64,000 bases of DNA from Caballeronia novacaledonica (GTDB lineage Bacteria; Pseudomonadota; Gammaproteobacteria; Burkholderiales; Burkholderiaceae), in the NCBI RefSeq assembly GCF_900258035.1, contig NZ_OGTP01000027.1, positions 1 to 64,000 on the forward strand, in the 5' to 3' direction. How positions within the stretch are numbered: position 1 is the stretch's first letter; the number at the start of each line of letters is the position of its first letter. Made by a program: the position numbers and the translations under genes. Below, one piece after another: positions 51,985 to 60,851 of the stretch. Below the pieces are notes generated by a model. It saw only the letters and a program-made list of their open reading frames with translations. It ran no database searches and was not told the origin of the DNA.

Positions 51985-53268
51985 TCACGTAGCGGCATCT
52001 GCCTCAACGGGTTCTTGCTCTTTGGAAGGTTTGAAGAACGCAATCCAGAGCACTGCGGTAACCACCGCGGCGACAATCGGAACAAGCCAGATGTACGTCC
52101 ATGCTGCCGCGCCCGCCTCGGGATGCTGAGCAACAGTAGCCCCGAAGATGGTTCCGGAGATGTATGAGCCAGCCGCGCTGCCGAAGCCAGAGATAGCCAT
52201 GATTAGCCAGCTCTGCGCTTGTACCTTCAGCTCTGGCGGGGTCATGCGGTCAATGTACATCGCGCTGAGAATCAGGAAGAAATCGTTGCAGATTCCGTGC
52301 AGAGCGACGCCGATGATTGCAAGGTTGGGTTGATGCTCCGCGGCCAGGGCAAACAAGATGAATCGAACGCCCCACATCCCCATTCCCAACAGGAGCGCCC
52401 ACTTAAGGCCGAGCTTACGCAGCACGAATGGCACGCTGATAATGAAGATGACCTCGGAGGCTTGCCCAATTGCCAGTACGCCGGCGACGTTCGAAATGCC
52501 CAACGCACCGAGATATGGGGACGCAAACGAGTTGTAGACACCGAGCGATATGGAGGTGAGGAAAGCGCAGAAAATCAACGTCGCGAAGTTTCTGTCCTTG
52601 AAGAGGACGAAAGACTTCGAGCCAATGAGGTCGCCGATGGAGAACTTCGCGTTTTTCGCGGACGGCGGCGTGGAAGGCAGCGTAAAGGAATACACGCCGA
52701 GAACGAAGCTGACAACCGCCGCGAAAGTGAACACGCCCGTTGAAGCAGACAGTCCCATTGCACCGACTGTCAGGCCAGCAATCACCCACCCGACCGTCGC
52801 AAAGATTCGAAGGTACGGAAATGCCTTTTCGCTCTTACCCAGATGGCGAAACGCAATCGAGTTCGTCAATCCGAGCGTGGGCTGGAAGCAGAGCATGTAG
52901 GCAAAGATGGCGATGAGCGTCATCTTCGCATCGCCCGCTTTGACGAGTGCCGGCAGCGCGAGCATTAGAGCGCCGCCAAGCAAGTGCGTCAGTCCAAGCA
53001 GCTTCTGCGAGGAAAGGTAACGGTCGCCAATGGCACCAAGGAAGACCGGCGACACGACGGCAGCCACCGCGCTTAACGAATAGGCTGGCCCGATGATAGC
53101 TGGAAGCTTGTAGGTTGCCAGAACAAGTCCGAGTGTCGCAAACCACGAACCGAACAAAATGAACTCGAGCAGCATCATGATGCTCAGGCGAAGAAATGTA
53201 GCTTTTGCATGTGAAGCTTGGTTCGCGTACGACGAATCTGACGAGGTGCCGCTACCTGCGTGAATCAT
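51985..53268 (-). CDS. MFS transporter of the nucleoside:H+ symporter (NupG-like) group
   Basis: 427 residues with 12 helices. The start MMLLEFILFGSWFATLGLVL and the TM3-4 loop FQPTLGLTNSIAFRHLG are characteristic of the NupG/XapB group, which imports nucleosides, that is sugar-base glycosides. Here it heads the deglycosidase operon and most likely imports the intact glycoside. ATG 53268 is chosen because GGAGG precedes it by a few bases; an upstream ATG at 53289 lies in the operator. A candidate ROK site lies just upstream at 53285-53304. Confidence 0.86.
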   Translation of the reverse strand: MIHAGSGTSSDSSYANQASHAKATFLRLSIMMLLEFILFGSWFATLGLVLATYKLPAIIGPAYSLSAVAAVVSPVFLGAIGDRYLSSQKLLGLTHLLGGALMLALPALVKAGDAKMTLIAIFAYMLCFQPTLGLTNSIAFRHLGKSEKAFPYLRIFATVGWVIAGLTVGAMGLSASTGVFTFAAVVSFVLGVYSFTLPSTPPSAKNAKFSIGDLIGSKSFVLFKDRNFATLIFCAFLTSISLGVYNSFASPYLGALGISNVAGVLAIGQASEVIFIISVPFVLRKLGLKWALLLGMGMWGVRFILFALAAEHQPNLAIIGVALHGICNDFFLILSAMYIDRMTPPELKVQAQSWLIMAISGFGSAAGSYISGTIFGATVAQHPEAGAAAWTYIWLVPIVAAVVTAVLWIAFFKPSKEQEPVEADAAT

Positions 53269-53284
53269 TATCCGCCTCCAATCA

Positions 53285-53304
53285 TTCACTTAATGAATGA
53301 TTTT
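53285..53304. promoter_or_regulatory. Candidate ROK operator, site 1 (transporter promoter)
   Basis: TTCACTTAATGAATGATTTT, the centre of a perfect palindrome ATCATTCA-CTTAA-TGAATGAT (53281-53301). It shares 16 of 20 positions with site 2 at 54887-54906 and lies 17 bp upstream of the transporter start codon. Confidence 0.6.
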
Positions 53305-53425
53305 AATTGTTAATTCACATGTACTATGGACTTTTCGAACGTTCATTGCAAGACGTAGTTGCGGCACCTCGGGTTGATGCGGATGCCCGAGCCGCTGGGC
53401 GTGGTTCGATTCGAGAAGGTCGGTT

Positions 53426-54553
53426 TTAGAAGTAGTGAATCATCCCGACGTAAGCGCCTGACTGGCTGTGACCCTTTGGCGGGTTACCAGTAGCAACAGA
53501 ATCGCCTGCCGGGTTGATAGCGAAGAGCGAGAAGTTGGCGGTGCTGCTGTTTCGCACCATGGCAAACTGAGTGCTCAATACCGTCCGCTTCGAGAGCTTG
53601 TAGGCGGCGCCGACGCTGTACATGTTCGCGTTTCCGCCATCGTTGTTCGCGTTGATGTGATAGACCGCACCGGTCACGGAGAACGCATCGGTCGCCTGCC
53701 AGTTCACACCGGCCCACATGTGGTCCGTTGTGGTGGGCAAGCCCGCACCCAAGGCCGAGATTCCGGAGGTCCGCGAAGCTTGGTAAGCCGCTTGGAGCTT
53801 CACGGGGCCGAGAAAGACGTTTGTTGCGAGGGTGTACTCGCGTGAATACTGGAAGGGGTCGTCCAGCTTGCCAGTTTGCGGGTTCCTTGTTTCATCGTAG
53901 AGCGCGCGAACTTGGAACGCCGCGCTGGTGTAAGTAACGTAGAAACCGTCGTTACGGCCGTCTGAGGTTGTCCCGTTGCCGTTCCAGCTGGTCGAATTCG
54001 ACAACGCGTACTGCGCGGAAAAATCGAAGCCGCCGAATTTCGGAGAGTCGTAATTCACAGCGTTATTGGTGAATGGCCAGTTGCGGCCACGTACTAGCGA
54101 CGCCGAAGCCCATGGAGACTGCCCGAACGGGTCAAAGTCCCACACAGCGTTCGAGATAAACAGTTGGTGCCCGAGGGTTAGCGTTCCGAAGCGGTCATTC
54201 GAGACACCGACAGTTGAGAAACGGTTGAAGAAACCGGGACCTGCCAAGGTTCCGTTGTTGGCGAGGAACTGCATTTCGAGGTGGAATAATACTTTGGTAC
54301 CACCACCAATGTCCTCCGTGCCCTTCAGGCCAAACATACTGACACCACCGTCCCCACTCTCTTGCGAGAAGCGGTTCCCTGTCCCGGTCGGTGCGCCATT
54401 CGCATTGGGACCCGTCGGCTGACCATTCACCCACTCAACGCCTGCGTCGATTCGTCCATACATCTGCACGCTACTCTGAGCTTGTGCGAGCTCCGGGACT
54501 GCAAGTGCGGCGGCAATCATCGAGCCGATTACAAAATGCTTCTTATTGAACAT
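53426..54553 (-). CDS. General porin (Burkholderia type), second copy
   Basis: 375 residues. Signal peptide 1-25 (ending AQA/Q), mature start SSVQMYGRIDAGVEWVNG, then LKGTEDIGGGTKVLFHLEMQF and NDRFGTLTLGHQ, as in other trimeric porins of the family. The C-terminus YVGMIHYF ends in Phe. It differs markedly from the porin at 42546. It lies 157 bp upstream of the transporter gene on the same strand and probably gives the glycoside passage through the outer membrane. Confidence 0.9.
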   Translation of the reverse strand: MFNKKHFVIGSMIAAALAVPELAQAQSSVQMYGRIDAGVEWVNGQPTGPNANGAPTGTGNRFSQESGDGGVSMFGLKGTEDIGGGTKVLFHLEMQFLANNGTLAGPGFFNRFSTVGVSNDRFGTLTLGHQLFISNAVWDFDPFGQSPWASASLVRGRNWPFTNNAVNYDSPKFGGFDFSAQYALSNSTSWNGNGTTSDGRNDGFYVTYTSAAFQVRALYDETRNPQTGKLDDPFQYSREYTLATNVFLGPVKLQAAYQASRTSGISALGAGLPTTTDHMWAGVNWQATDAFSVTGAVYHINANNDGGNANMYSVGAAYKLSKRTVLSTQFAMVRNSSTANFSLFAINPAGDSVATGNPPKGHSQSGAYVGMIHYF

Positions 54554-55035
54554 TGGCGTCTCCGTCTGAATATCTTGTGGGTTACTCGGCCAAATTAAGC
54601 GGCCGTTAGTTCGTTGTACTGATTTAGTAAGTGAGGGCTGCAGTGGGGCTTTTTTGGCTTTAGTACGCGCGTGGTCCGTCGCAGGCGCGTACTCAACAGC
54701 GGCACAGGAAACGGGGAGTAGTTGGCGCGCGGGTTGCCGGCGTGCACGACATCGTTGAATAACGTGCGTGCTAGCGGCAGAAAGAGCGTCTCACTCCAGT
54801 GTTTTGTGGAGGTGCAGCAGCACCTCTCGCTATGAAGTGTAAATTAGCATGGTCCGAATGATAGTCGCAACTATTTTCTTTAATCGTTCATTTTATGAAT
54901 TGTTTTTTTGAGATTTTGTAAGGGTTAAGCCTTACATCATTCCAAAATTGAGCAAGCAGTAACCGCTAAACTTCGTCTGAAGTAGCCGGATGGGGAGGGT
55001 TTTCCCGATTCGTCGTGAGAAATAAGCGAGCCCAC
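54554..55035. other. AT-rich intergenic region upstream of the porin
   Basis: About 480 bp without a credible gene, markedly AT-rich at 54840-54960. It holds candidate ROK site 2 (54887-54906) and presumably the porin promoter. No other structured element was identified. Confidence 0.45.
54887..54906. promoter_or_regulatory. Candidate ROK operator, site 2 (upstream of porin)
   Basis: TTCATTTTATGAATTGTTTT, containing the palindrome TTCA-TTTTA-TGAA. It shares 18 of 20 positions with site 3 (58253-58272) and 16 of 20 with site 1. It lies 334 bp upstream of the porin start, in the longest AT-rich tract of the region. Confidence 0.6.
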
Positions 55036-55065
55036 AAAAAGGAATCCCCGCCTTGTCGCGGGGAT
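55036..55065 (-). terminator. Rho-independent terminator of the ROK gene
   Basis: On the minus strand an 8-bp perfect stem ATCCCCGC/GCGGGGAT (55044-55065, 6-nt loop) is followed by TCCTTTTTG. It lies 45 bp beyond the ROK stop codon and should end that transcript. Confidence 0.75.
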
Positions 55066-55110
55066 ACGTTCAGGGGAACGGCGATGTAAGTCGAGTTGTA
55101 AAGCTGACCT

Positions 55111-56331
55111 TCAACGGTTGACGCTTTGCCCCATCCAGGCTGGAAGTTCGCTTACGCCTTGCCCGAGCTCTGACATGACGGCGGCGACACCACCGAGCAA
55201 CGTGGCGTCTGAAATCAGTGCCTGTTTGAATTTGATGGAAGGACAGAACGCCGGCACGTTGTTTTCTTCAATCGAAGCGTGGAGGCTGTCGAAGACGAGC
55301 GAGCCTGCGTCTGACAGGACGCCGCCGACCGCAACGATGCTCGGCGCCAAAATCTTCGACATGTTTGCGAGCGCCCGCCCCAGATTTCTGCCTGCCTCAT
55401 AGAGCACACGCTGGCACGCGGGGTCGCCCTCCTTTGCGCTCCCGATGACCTCTGCGAGGGAATCCTTCGAGCTCTCCGAGCCTTGAAGCGCCGCCAGAAT
55501 GGAGCGCTCGGACGCCAATGTGGAGAGACAACCACGACTGCCACAGAAGCACACGGGCCCCGTCTGTTCAACGACGATGTGGCCAATTTCCAGCGCCATA
55601 CCGTTGCCGCCGTGGTGGATTTTCCCATCAATGATGAGTCCACCTCCGATGCCGACCGAGCAGGAAACGTAGAGGAAGCAGTCTGAGCCTCGTCCTGTAC
55701 CCCACGTCCACTCGGCCAGGGCGGCGAGGTTGGCATCGTTGTCGACGACCACAGGAACGTCAATTTCGGCCTTAATAGCCTCTGCGATAGAGACGCTCCG
55801 CCAGAGCGGCATACGATTCGCCGCCCAAGGCGCGACGGCACCCGTTTGACGGTCAATGGGAGCTTGGATAGCGATAGAGACGCCTGCGAGGTCAGTCACG
55901 GCCACGCCTGCCCTCTGCGCAAGAGACTGAATCAGTTCGACCGCAGCCGTAGGGTCGGCGCCAGGGCGGTCTTCCTTTTTCAGTTCACGAACTCCGTTTG
56001 AGCGCACGCCCTTAGCAAAGTTGAATACGGAGCCATGGACCGAGTCCGGACCGACGGAAATCGAAACGATGGCGCCCTGCTTCGAAACCAGCTCGACGAG
56101 GGCTTCCCGTCCGTTAATCCACTGGACGTCAGCGATACCTTCGGCACGAAGCGCTTGAATGATGTTGTTGACCGTCGCGGGAGCTAAGCCCGTACGGCGC
56201 GCGAGCGCGGCTTGGGAAGAGGGACCATCGCTACGCAGCACGTCAAGCACGAGTAGCACGTTAGCTCCCCTCGCCCCACGTCGCGCCGAAACAGGTGTCT
56301 CTTCCTTGGCGTCTGATTTTGTTTTAGGCAT
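55111..56331 (-). CDS. ROK family transcriptional regulator
   Basis: 406 residues. An N-terminal winged HTH (QAALARRTGLAPATVNNIIQAL) is fused to a ROK sugar-kinase-like domain with DNDANLAALAEW, EIGHIVVEQ and the zinc motif CFCGSRGC. The whole matches NagC/Mlc/XylR-type repressors that respond to sugars. It lies between the GMC oxidoreductase and porin genes, all on the minus strand, and is the obvious regulator of the glycoside locus. It carries its own terminator. The inducer would be the sugar part or a keto derivative; this is inference. Confidence 0.9.
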   Translation of the reverse strand: MPKTKSDAKEETPVSARRGARGANVLLVLDVLRSDGPSSQAALARRTGLAPATVNNIIQALRAEGIADVQWINGREALVELVSKQGAIVSISVGPDSVHGSVFNFAKGVRSNGVRELKKEDRPGADPTAAVELIQSLAQRAGVAVTDLAGVSIAIQAPIDRQTGAVAPWAANRMPLWRSVSIAEAIKAEIDVPVVVDNDANLAALAEWTWGTGRGSDCFLYVSCSVGIGGGLIIDGKIHHGGNGMALEIGHIVVEQTGPVCFCGSRGCLSTLASERSILAALQGSESSKDSLAEVIGSAKEGDPACQRVLYEAGRNLGRALANMSKILAPSIVAVGGVLSDAGSLVFDSLHASIEENNVPAFCPSIKFKQALISDATLLGGVAAVMSELGQGVSELPAWMGQSVNR

Positions 56332-56448
56332 ACATCCATATTATCGTTTGAAAACTGAACAATCAAGCGAATTCAAGACGCTCAATAATTCATAATTCGA
56401 CGAAAAACTGAAGGATGGGTTGAGGTTGCCTAGTTCCAAGCCCCTTGG

Positions 56449-58116
56449 TCAGAGCCGACCCGCGTTGTACTGGTCCGCAATGTATTCACATGCTCGCACT
56501 GTTACGGCCATTGCCGTCAGGGTCGCGCCGGCACATCCGCCGGATGGGAAGGAACTCGCATCAGTCACGAATAGGTTAGGGACGTCCCAAGACTGGTTGT
56601 GAGAATTGAGAATCGACTTGCTCGGGTCGGCACCCATCCGCACGCCGCCCGTTTCATGGATTGCCGCGCCCATGGCCATGCTCTTGGTGAAGTTCTGGCG
56701 AAACAGCAAACGACTAAATGCGTCTGCTTCCGGGAAGGCCCCTTTGCCAAACTCTTCGAGTCCGAGTGAGGAACCGTTGAACTCGACATCTAGACCAGCG
56801 TTGTCCATCATCTCCTTGATGGCCCGTGTCTGTTCCTTCAGCATCGAAACTTCGTTTTGCGTCATTGAACAGGAGATTTTTGGAACGGGCAGGCCCCACG
56901 CGTCGGTTTTCATGTCGTCCAAAGTCACCGAATTTTGGTAATGCGGAAGCATCTCACCAAACCCCATAACCCCGAACTTAGCGGGCTTGTCGTCACGAGA
57001 GAACAGGCGACCAATCGTGCCTTGGTAGGCAAAGCCACGAGCGAAGCCCGAATTCGTTACCTTGTCGAGATTCTCGTAGCGCGGGATGTAGACCCCGCCC
57101 GTTACTCCGTAGAACGGGTCAGCTGGAACGGTGTCGTCCAACTCCCAGCCCTTTACGCCTGGAACAGAGCCCACGATGAGACTAGGAACCTGGTCCATGA
57201 AGTATCTGCCCAGGACGCCCGAACTGTTTCCAAGGCCGCTGGGGTGCTTCGCAGACTTTGAGTTCAACAACAAACGCGACGACTCAATCGTCGACGCACA
57301 TACCACCACGACATTTGCTTTGACCGACTCAACCTGTTTGGTGACGCGGTCAATAAACTCGGCCCCGGTCGCCTTACCGCTCGAAGGGTCCGTCGTGATG
57401 CACTTAACGATGGCATCGGTCCGGACTGTCAGCCGGCCCGTCTCCTTCGCGGCAAGTATAGGCTGCGGAATACGCTTGATGTTCGGTGGCATGTAGCGCC
57501 ATGCGATTGCGGAGCGTTCCGGCCAGCGGGTCTCCGTGCAAGCCTTGAATTCTTTTTCCGTCGCGGTGAGCTTCGAAGGGCCTTTGAACTTGCCGTTCGG
57601 CACATTGCGCACGTTGTCTGCGCACCCATAAATGCCGAGAAATTCTTCGACTTTGCCGTAGTGGGGCTCGAGGTCAGCATAAGAAATCGGCCAGTCCTCA
57701 CCAAACCCATCGCGACTTGCGGCTTTGAAATCGTAGTCAGACCATCGCATCAGCACGCGGCCGTACGTATGAAGGCGACCACCCAGTTGTTTGCCGCGAA
57801 TCCACAGGAAGGGGCTATCGTCCGGCGTCGTGTATGGGTTGTCCCGGTCGTTGACGAAGAGGTGACGAAGTTGCTTGCCGTAAAGCGCAACCTTTGACTG
57901 AATCGGTTGACCGGTGACGGCGGCCTTCGCACGGGCCCAAAGCTGGATGCCCTTCTCTCGCGGCCCTTTGAAATCGCTTTCAAAGTCAGCCGGTGTCACA
58001 TTCCGGCCGGCTTCAAGGACGATAACCTCGAGCCCACGCTCGGTCAATTCTTTTGCCGCAAAGCTGCCTGCAGCACCGGAGCCAATGACCAGTGCGTCGT
58101 AGTGCTTGTTGCCCAT
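56449..58116 (-). CDS. GMC family FAD-dependent oxidoreductase (putative glycoside 3-oxidase/dehydrogenase)
   Basis: 555 residues. The ADP-binding motif VIGSGAAGSFAAKEL is at the N-terminus and the VLEAGRN segment follows. The catalytic His is in AIHETGGVRMG (about His487). The C-terminal segment reads FPSGGCAGATLTAMA. In most GMC enzymes a second His/Asn stands in the NPTLT motif here; the aligned residue looks like Gly/Ala, which is unusual. CarA-type enzymes of this family oxidise the C3 hydroxyl of C-glycosides. Position at the head of the deglycosidase locus with a shared upstream motif supports that role. GGAAGG precedes ATG 58116. No signal peptide is apparent. Confidence 0.82.
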   Translation of the reverse strand: MGNKHYDALVIGSGAAGSFAAKELTERGLEVIVLEAGRNVTPADFESDFKGPREKGIQLWARAKAAVTGQPIQSKVALYGKQLRHLFVNDRDNPYTTPDDSPFLWIRGKQLGGRLHTYGRVLMRWSDYDFKAASRDGFGEDWPISYADLEPHYGKVEEFLGIYGCADNVRNVPNGKFKGPSKLTATEKEFKACTETRWPERSAIAWRYMPPNIKRIPQPILAAKETGRLTVRTDAIVKCITTDPSSGKATGAEFIDRVTKQVESVKANVVVVCASTIESSRLLLNSKSAKHPSGLGNSSGVLGRYFMDQVPSLIVGSVPGVKGWELDDTVPADPFYGVTGGVYIPRYENLDKVTNSGFARGFAYQGTIGRLFSRDDKPAKFGVMGFGEMLPHYQNSVTLDDMKTDAWGLPVPKISCSMTQNEVSMLKEQTRAIKEMMDNAGLDVEFNGSSLGLEEFGKGAFPEADAFSRLLFRQNFTKSMAMGAAIHETGGVRMGADPSKSILNSHNQSWDVPNLFVTDASSFPSGGCAGATLTAMAVTVRACEYIADQYNAGRL

Positions 58117-58518
58117 CTCGCCTTCCTTTTCCTGTCAGTTTTAAGAGGGCGACTCGCACACAAAAATGCACACGCCCTGTCTCCATGGGCGCCAACATAG
58201 CACGCAATCAAACGATATTGCAACGATTTAAGAAACTATTATGGTTCGATTATTCATTTTGTGTATTGTTTTGCATTTACGCGCCCGAACTTTGCTCCTC
58301 ACCCTACCAAGGGCGAATATTCGGCTTGCGAGCGCTTCGCTGCTGCGAAAATCTGACTCGCCGGCGCGATGGGTATCGCGAAAGTGTGTCGTCTGGGCGA
58401 GCTGTTGGTCCTGAGAGCATCAGCGTTGTTTCGCTCTGAAGGCGGAAATCGACGCCGATGTCTAGGCTCCAGCGGAAAGAGTCCCGCCGCAAACTGCAAT
58501 CATAGGGTGCGCTACCTC
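58117..58518. other. Intergenic region upstream of the GMC gene
   Basis: About 400 bp without a gene. The AT-rich part (58200-58280) holds candidate ROK site 3 and should contain the GMC promoter. The remainder (58300-58518) shows no clear signal. Confidence 0.45.
58253..58272. promoter_or_regulatory. Candidate ROK operator, site 3 (GMC promoter)
   Basis: TTCATTTTGTGTATTGTTTT, 18 of 20 positions identical to site 2. It lies about 137 bp upstream of the GMC start codon. Two substitutions weaken the palindrome. Sharing of this long motif across three promoters of one locus is the main evidence for a common regulator. Confidence 0.55.
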
Positions 58519-58904
58519 TGAAGTATCGAGATGCAATGTCCGACGCATACTGGGGCGGCCGCGGCCCTCCTCCCCAATGGCTGGCGTCCGCAAATAACCG
58601 AACCGAGTTTCTGATTAAACAAGCTTCTGCCGCTGCTCGTCGGATGCGTCGGCGAATGGCTCAACTACCGAGTCGAAAGCCGCACGGAAGGTCGGCGCTG
58701 CGAGCAAGAAAGTTGGTGTCAAGAAAGCAGCGGCATCGAAGAAGACTGCAGCCAGAAAAAAAAGTCGCAACTAAGACCTCGGTAAAGAGAACCTTCGTCT
58801 CTGCCCAAAAGGCTTCTGCTCGCAAAACGACTTCGCACAAGGACACGCCTGCGACGAGGGCGACAGAGTCGAAGCAGGAACCAGTGACCACCGCATCGGT
58901 CTAG
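58519..58904 (+). pseudogene. Truncated, twice-frameshifted H-NS family gene fragment
   Basis: The frame starts inside an H-NS module (KYRDAMSDAYWGGRGPPPQW, then NRTEFLIKQA) without the N-terminal coiled coil. Soon after, the sense passes to another frame (SKAARKVGAASKKVGVKKAA) and returns near a run of eight A at about 58757 to give KVATKTSVKRTFVSAQKASA. The order and wording follow the second module and tail of the gene at 38162, so it is a decayed relative. No promoter or start remains. Confidence 0.8.
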
Positions 58905-59225
58905 ATTGAAAATGCCATACGGCGCGCCTGGTAGAGGCGCAGCAGCGAAATCTGAGCTGTGTTTTGAGCAAGAAATGGTCATATGCTGCTTGGTGACCGG
59001 TGCAGGCTCGTGGTGTTACTAGGTCCACTTGTGAGAGCGACAGTGCGTAGCGCCCGATGCTTGCTGCCGGCAAACTACATCGCATCCCCGTTCCCGGGAT
59101 TGCTAGCGGTTGTCGCTGCTTTCAAAGTTGCGGTTGAACAGGCGACCTACGAGCGCAAAGGTCGCCTGATTTTCGTTGCGCCTCCCATGGTGCCGAGATA
59201 CGGAGCCAGCCGACAGAAGCCTGGT
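58905..59225. other. Intergenic stretch, no gene called
   Basis: 321 bp; one plus-strand frame (58983-59258) is open but overlaps the PRC-barrel gene end and has no family resemblance. A hairpin at 59139-59168 is listed separately. Confidence 0.4.
59139..59168. terminator. Hairpin downstream of the PRC-barrel gene
   Basis: A 9-bp perfect stem CAGGCGACC/GGTCGCCTG (59139-59147 and 59160-59168, 12-nt loop) lies 58 bp beyond the PRC-barrel stop. It is followed by ATTTTCG on the plus strand; no T-run follows on the minus strand, so it may stabilise or weakly terminate the transcript. Confidence 0.4.
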
Positions 59226-59702
59226 TCAAACGTCGAGGGGGTCCTGCCTTCCGGATAGCGGCTCTGATGCCGACGACCAGTACGGAGTACGGTTGTAATA
59301 CCGATGCAGCGATAAGCCCCAACTCACATCGGCCATCGACGGCCAGTGGTCTTTGTCAAACCCGGGTTCACTCTTAATACGCTCGGCCGTTATATCGACG
59401 CGGAAAACCTTCTGGTCTGTGTCGAGCGTTAGCGCGTTCCATGGTATCGCTCGCAACGTGTCGCCGATACCGAGGAAACCACCGCTTGAAAGCACTGCGT
59501 ATGCAACGCGCCCGCTTGGTACGTCCAGCATGATGTCTTTGATTTTCCCCACGTCCTCGTCATCCGATGTGATAACCGTCGTGTCCTCAAGGGTTGATGC
59601 CGCCATCACGTTTGGCCCTGGACCTTCGCCGACCCCGCCGCCTACAATGTTAGCGCCGCCCTGTGTTGCAGCGCCAGAACCTGTCAAGTCATCCGTTGCC
59701 AT
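59226..59702 (-). CDS. PRC-barrel domain protein
   Basis: 158 residues. A Gly-rich start is followed by a PRC-barrel: DTTVITSDDEDVGKIKDIML, then GRVAYAVLSSGGFLGIGDTL and AIPWNALTLDTDQKVFRVDI. PRC-barrels occur in photosynthetic reaction centres, ribosome maturation factors and many stress-linked bacterial proteins of unknown role; this last group fits. Single gene, no partner visible. Confidence 0.87.
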   Translation of the reverse strand: MATDDLTGSGAATQGGANIVGGGVGEGPGPNVMAASTLEDTTVITSDDEDVGKIKDIMLDVPSGRVAYAVLSSGGFLGIGDTLRAIPWNALTLDTDQKVFRVDITAERIKSEPGFDKDHWPSMADVSWGLSLHRYYNRTPYWSSASEPLSGRQDPLDV

Positions 59703-60497
59703 GATTGCACTCCCGGTCGTCGAACCCGCAAATCGGTCAGCGCTAGCGACTCTCGGCTAGCTCCTCACCTCGCCACGTGCGGGTACACCGCAGCAAGACT
59801 CACCGGCATAGGCGCAACGAACGTACCTTCATGATTCAATGCACGCGATGTAGTCGCGTCGGCTCCGGGGCGTGGATAGAGTAAGCCGCGAGGTCTTCAC
59901 CGGCGTCCAGATAAATGCGGAATGCCTTCGCCGTTACGGGCGAGGCGCGCAACGCACAGGCGGGAGCCTCGCGCCGCTTAACCGGGCCAACCAGCCTCGC
60001 TGCGAGGTACAAATCGGAACCTACTGCCCCCGTTAAAAGTTCGTATATAAAGATTTTAGAAAGAGCTCATTTTGTTTGTAAAAGAGCTGTCGCTGTCCCA
60101 AAGAGAAAAAGCCTTAAGCAGCGATGTACTGTTTAAATAAATAGATGGGAACCGCAAAGCGCTCCGTCGGAATCCCACAATACAAGGACGTCCGACAGCC
60201 TCGTCCGTCGGCACCAGCTACATTCCGGCCCGATTCCGGTTTGGATACAAAGAGACCCGGCGCTATAGAGAGCCGTGCGGCTTTCATTGCTAAAGGGGCC
60301 GCAACACACGAGGTATCTGGCTTCTTCCCCTGCCGGCCGAGATAGACCTTTGACTTGGATTGGAAACGGTCGCCTCTTACGAATTGGATGCGCGGGGTTG
60401 GCGACGCTATTACGCCAGCATTTCATGTAGCCCTGAAGCCGTCGTACCTCGTACCCGCCCGGTACATGGACATTGCGTTGCGTTATGCGAGAAGACG
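59703..60497. other. Long gene-poor stretch
   Basis: 795 bp in which I see no credible gene. An AT-rich patch (60030-60145) contains the near-repeat AGAGCTC/AGAGCT and a CGCTG/CAGCG pair, possibly a small-RNA or promoter region, but nothing decisive. The remainder has only short frames. Confidence 0.45.
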
Positions 60498-60851
60498 TTA
60501 CCTGAGAGTAAGCACGCCGAGACACCGGTTAAAGATGTCGCGGGTCAACGCACAAGCGAAGTCGAGCCGCAAATTGCTGTCGAAAATAGACGCTAGGGCG
60601 CTTCCATTTAATGTCAGTCCCGTCTCACCTTCGATGGCTTTCGCAATCGATAGCGCCATACTCGCCACCATGACTCTGCCAACGACATCGTCATCACGCT
60701 GCACCGATTCCGCCCAGTACGCGGATGACTCAACGGTATTCTCGACCGACATCCAATCGCCAGAGGCGAATTTAGTTGCAAGATGTGAGATAACGAGGAA
60801 CGTCAGCTTTTCCGCCTTACCTCGCGAATCAGCGTCGACAGAAAGTGCCAT
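60498..60851 (-). CDS. Hypothetical helical protein
   Basis: 117 residues from ATG 60851, all-helical by composition (KAEKLTFLVISHLATKFASG; GRVMVASMALSIAKAIEGE), no cysteine pattern, no signal peptide and no recognised family. The frame extends to a GTG at 60902, so the start is uncertain. Codon use looks coding while the opposite frame does not. Isolated in a gene-poor region. Confidence 0.45.
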   Translation of the reverse strand: MALSVDADSRGKAEKLTFLVISHLATKFASGDWMSVENTVESSAYWAESVQRDDDVVGRVMVASMALSIAKAIEGETGLTLNGSALASIFDSNLRLDFACALTRDIFNRCLGVLTLR

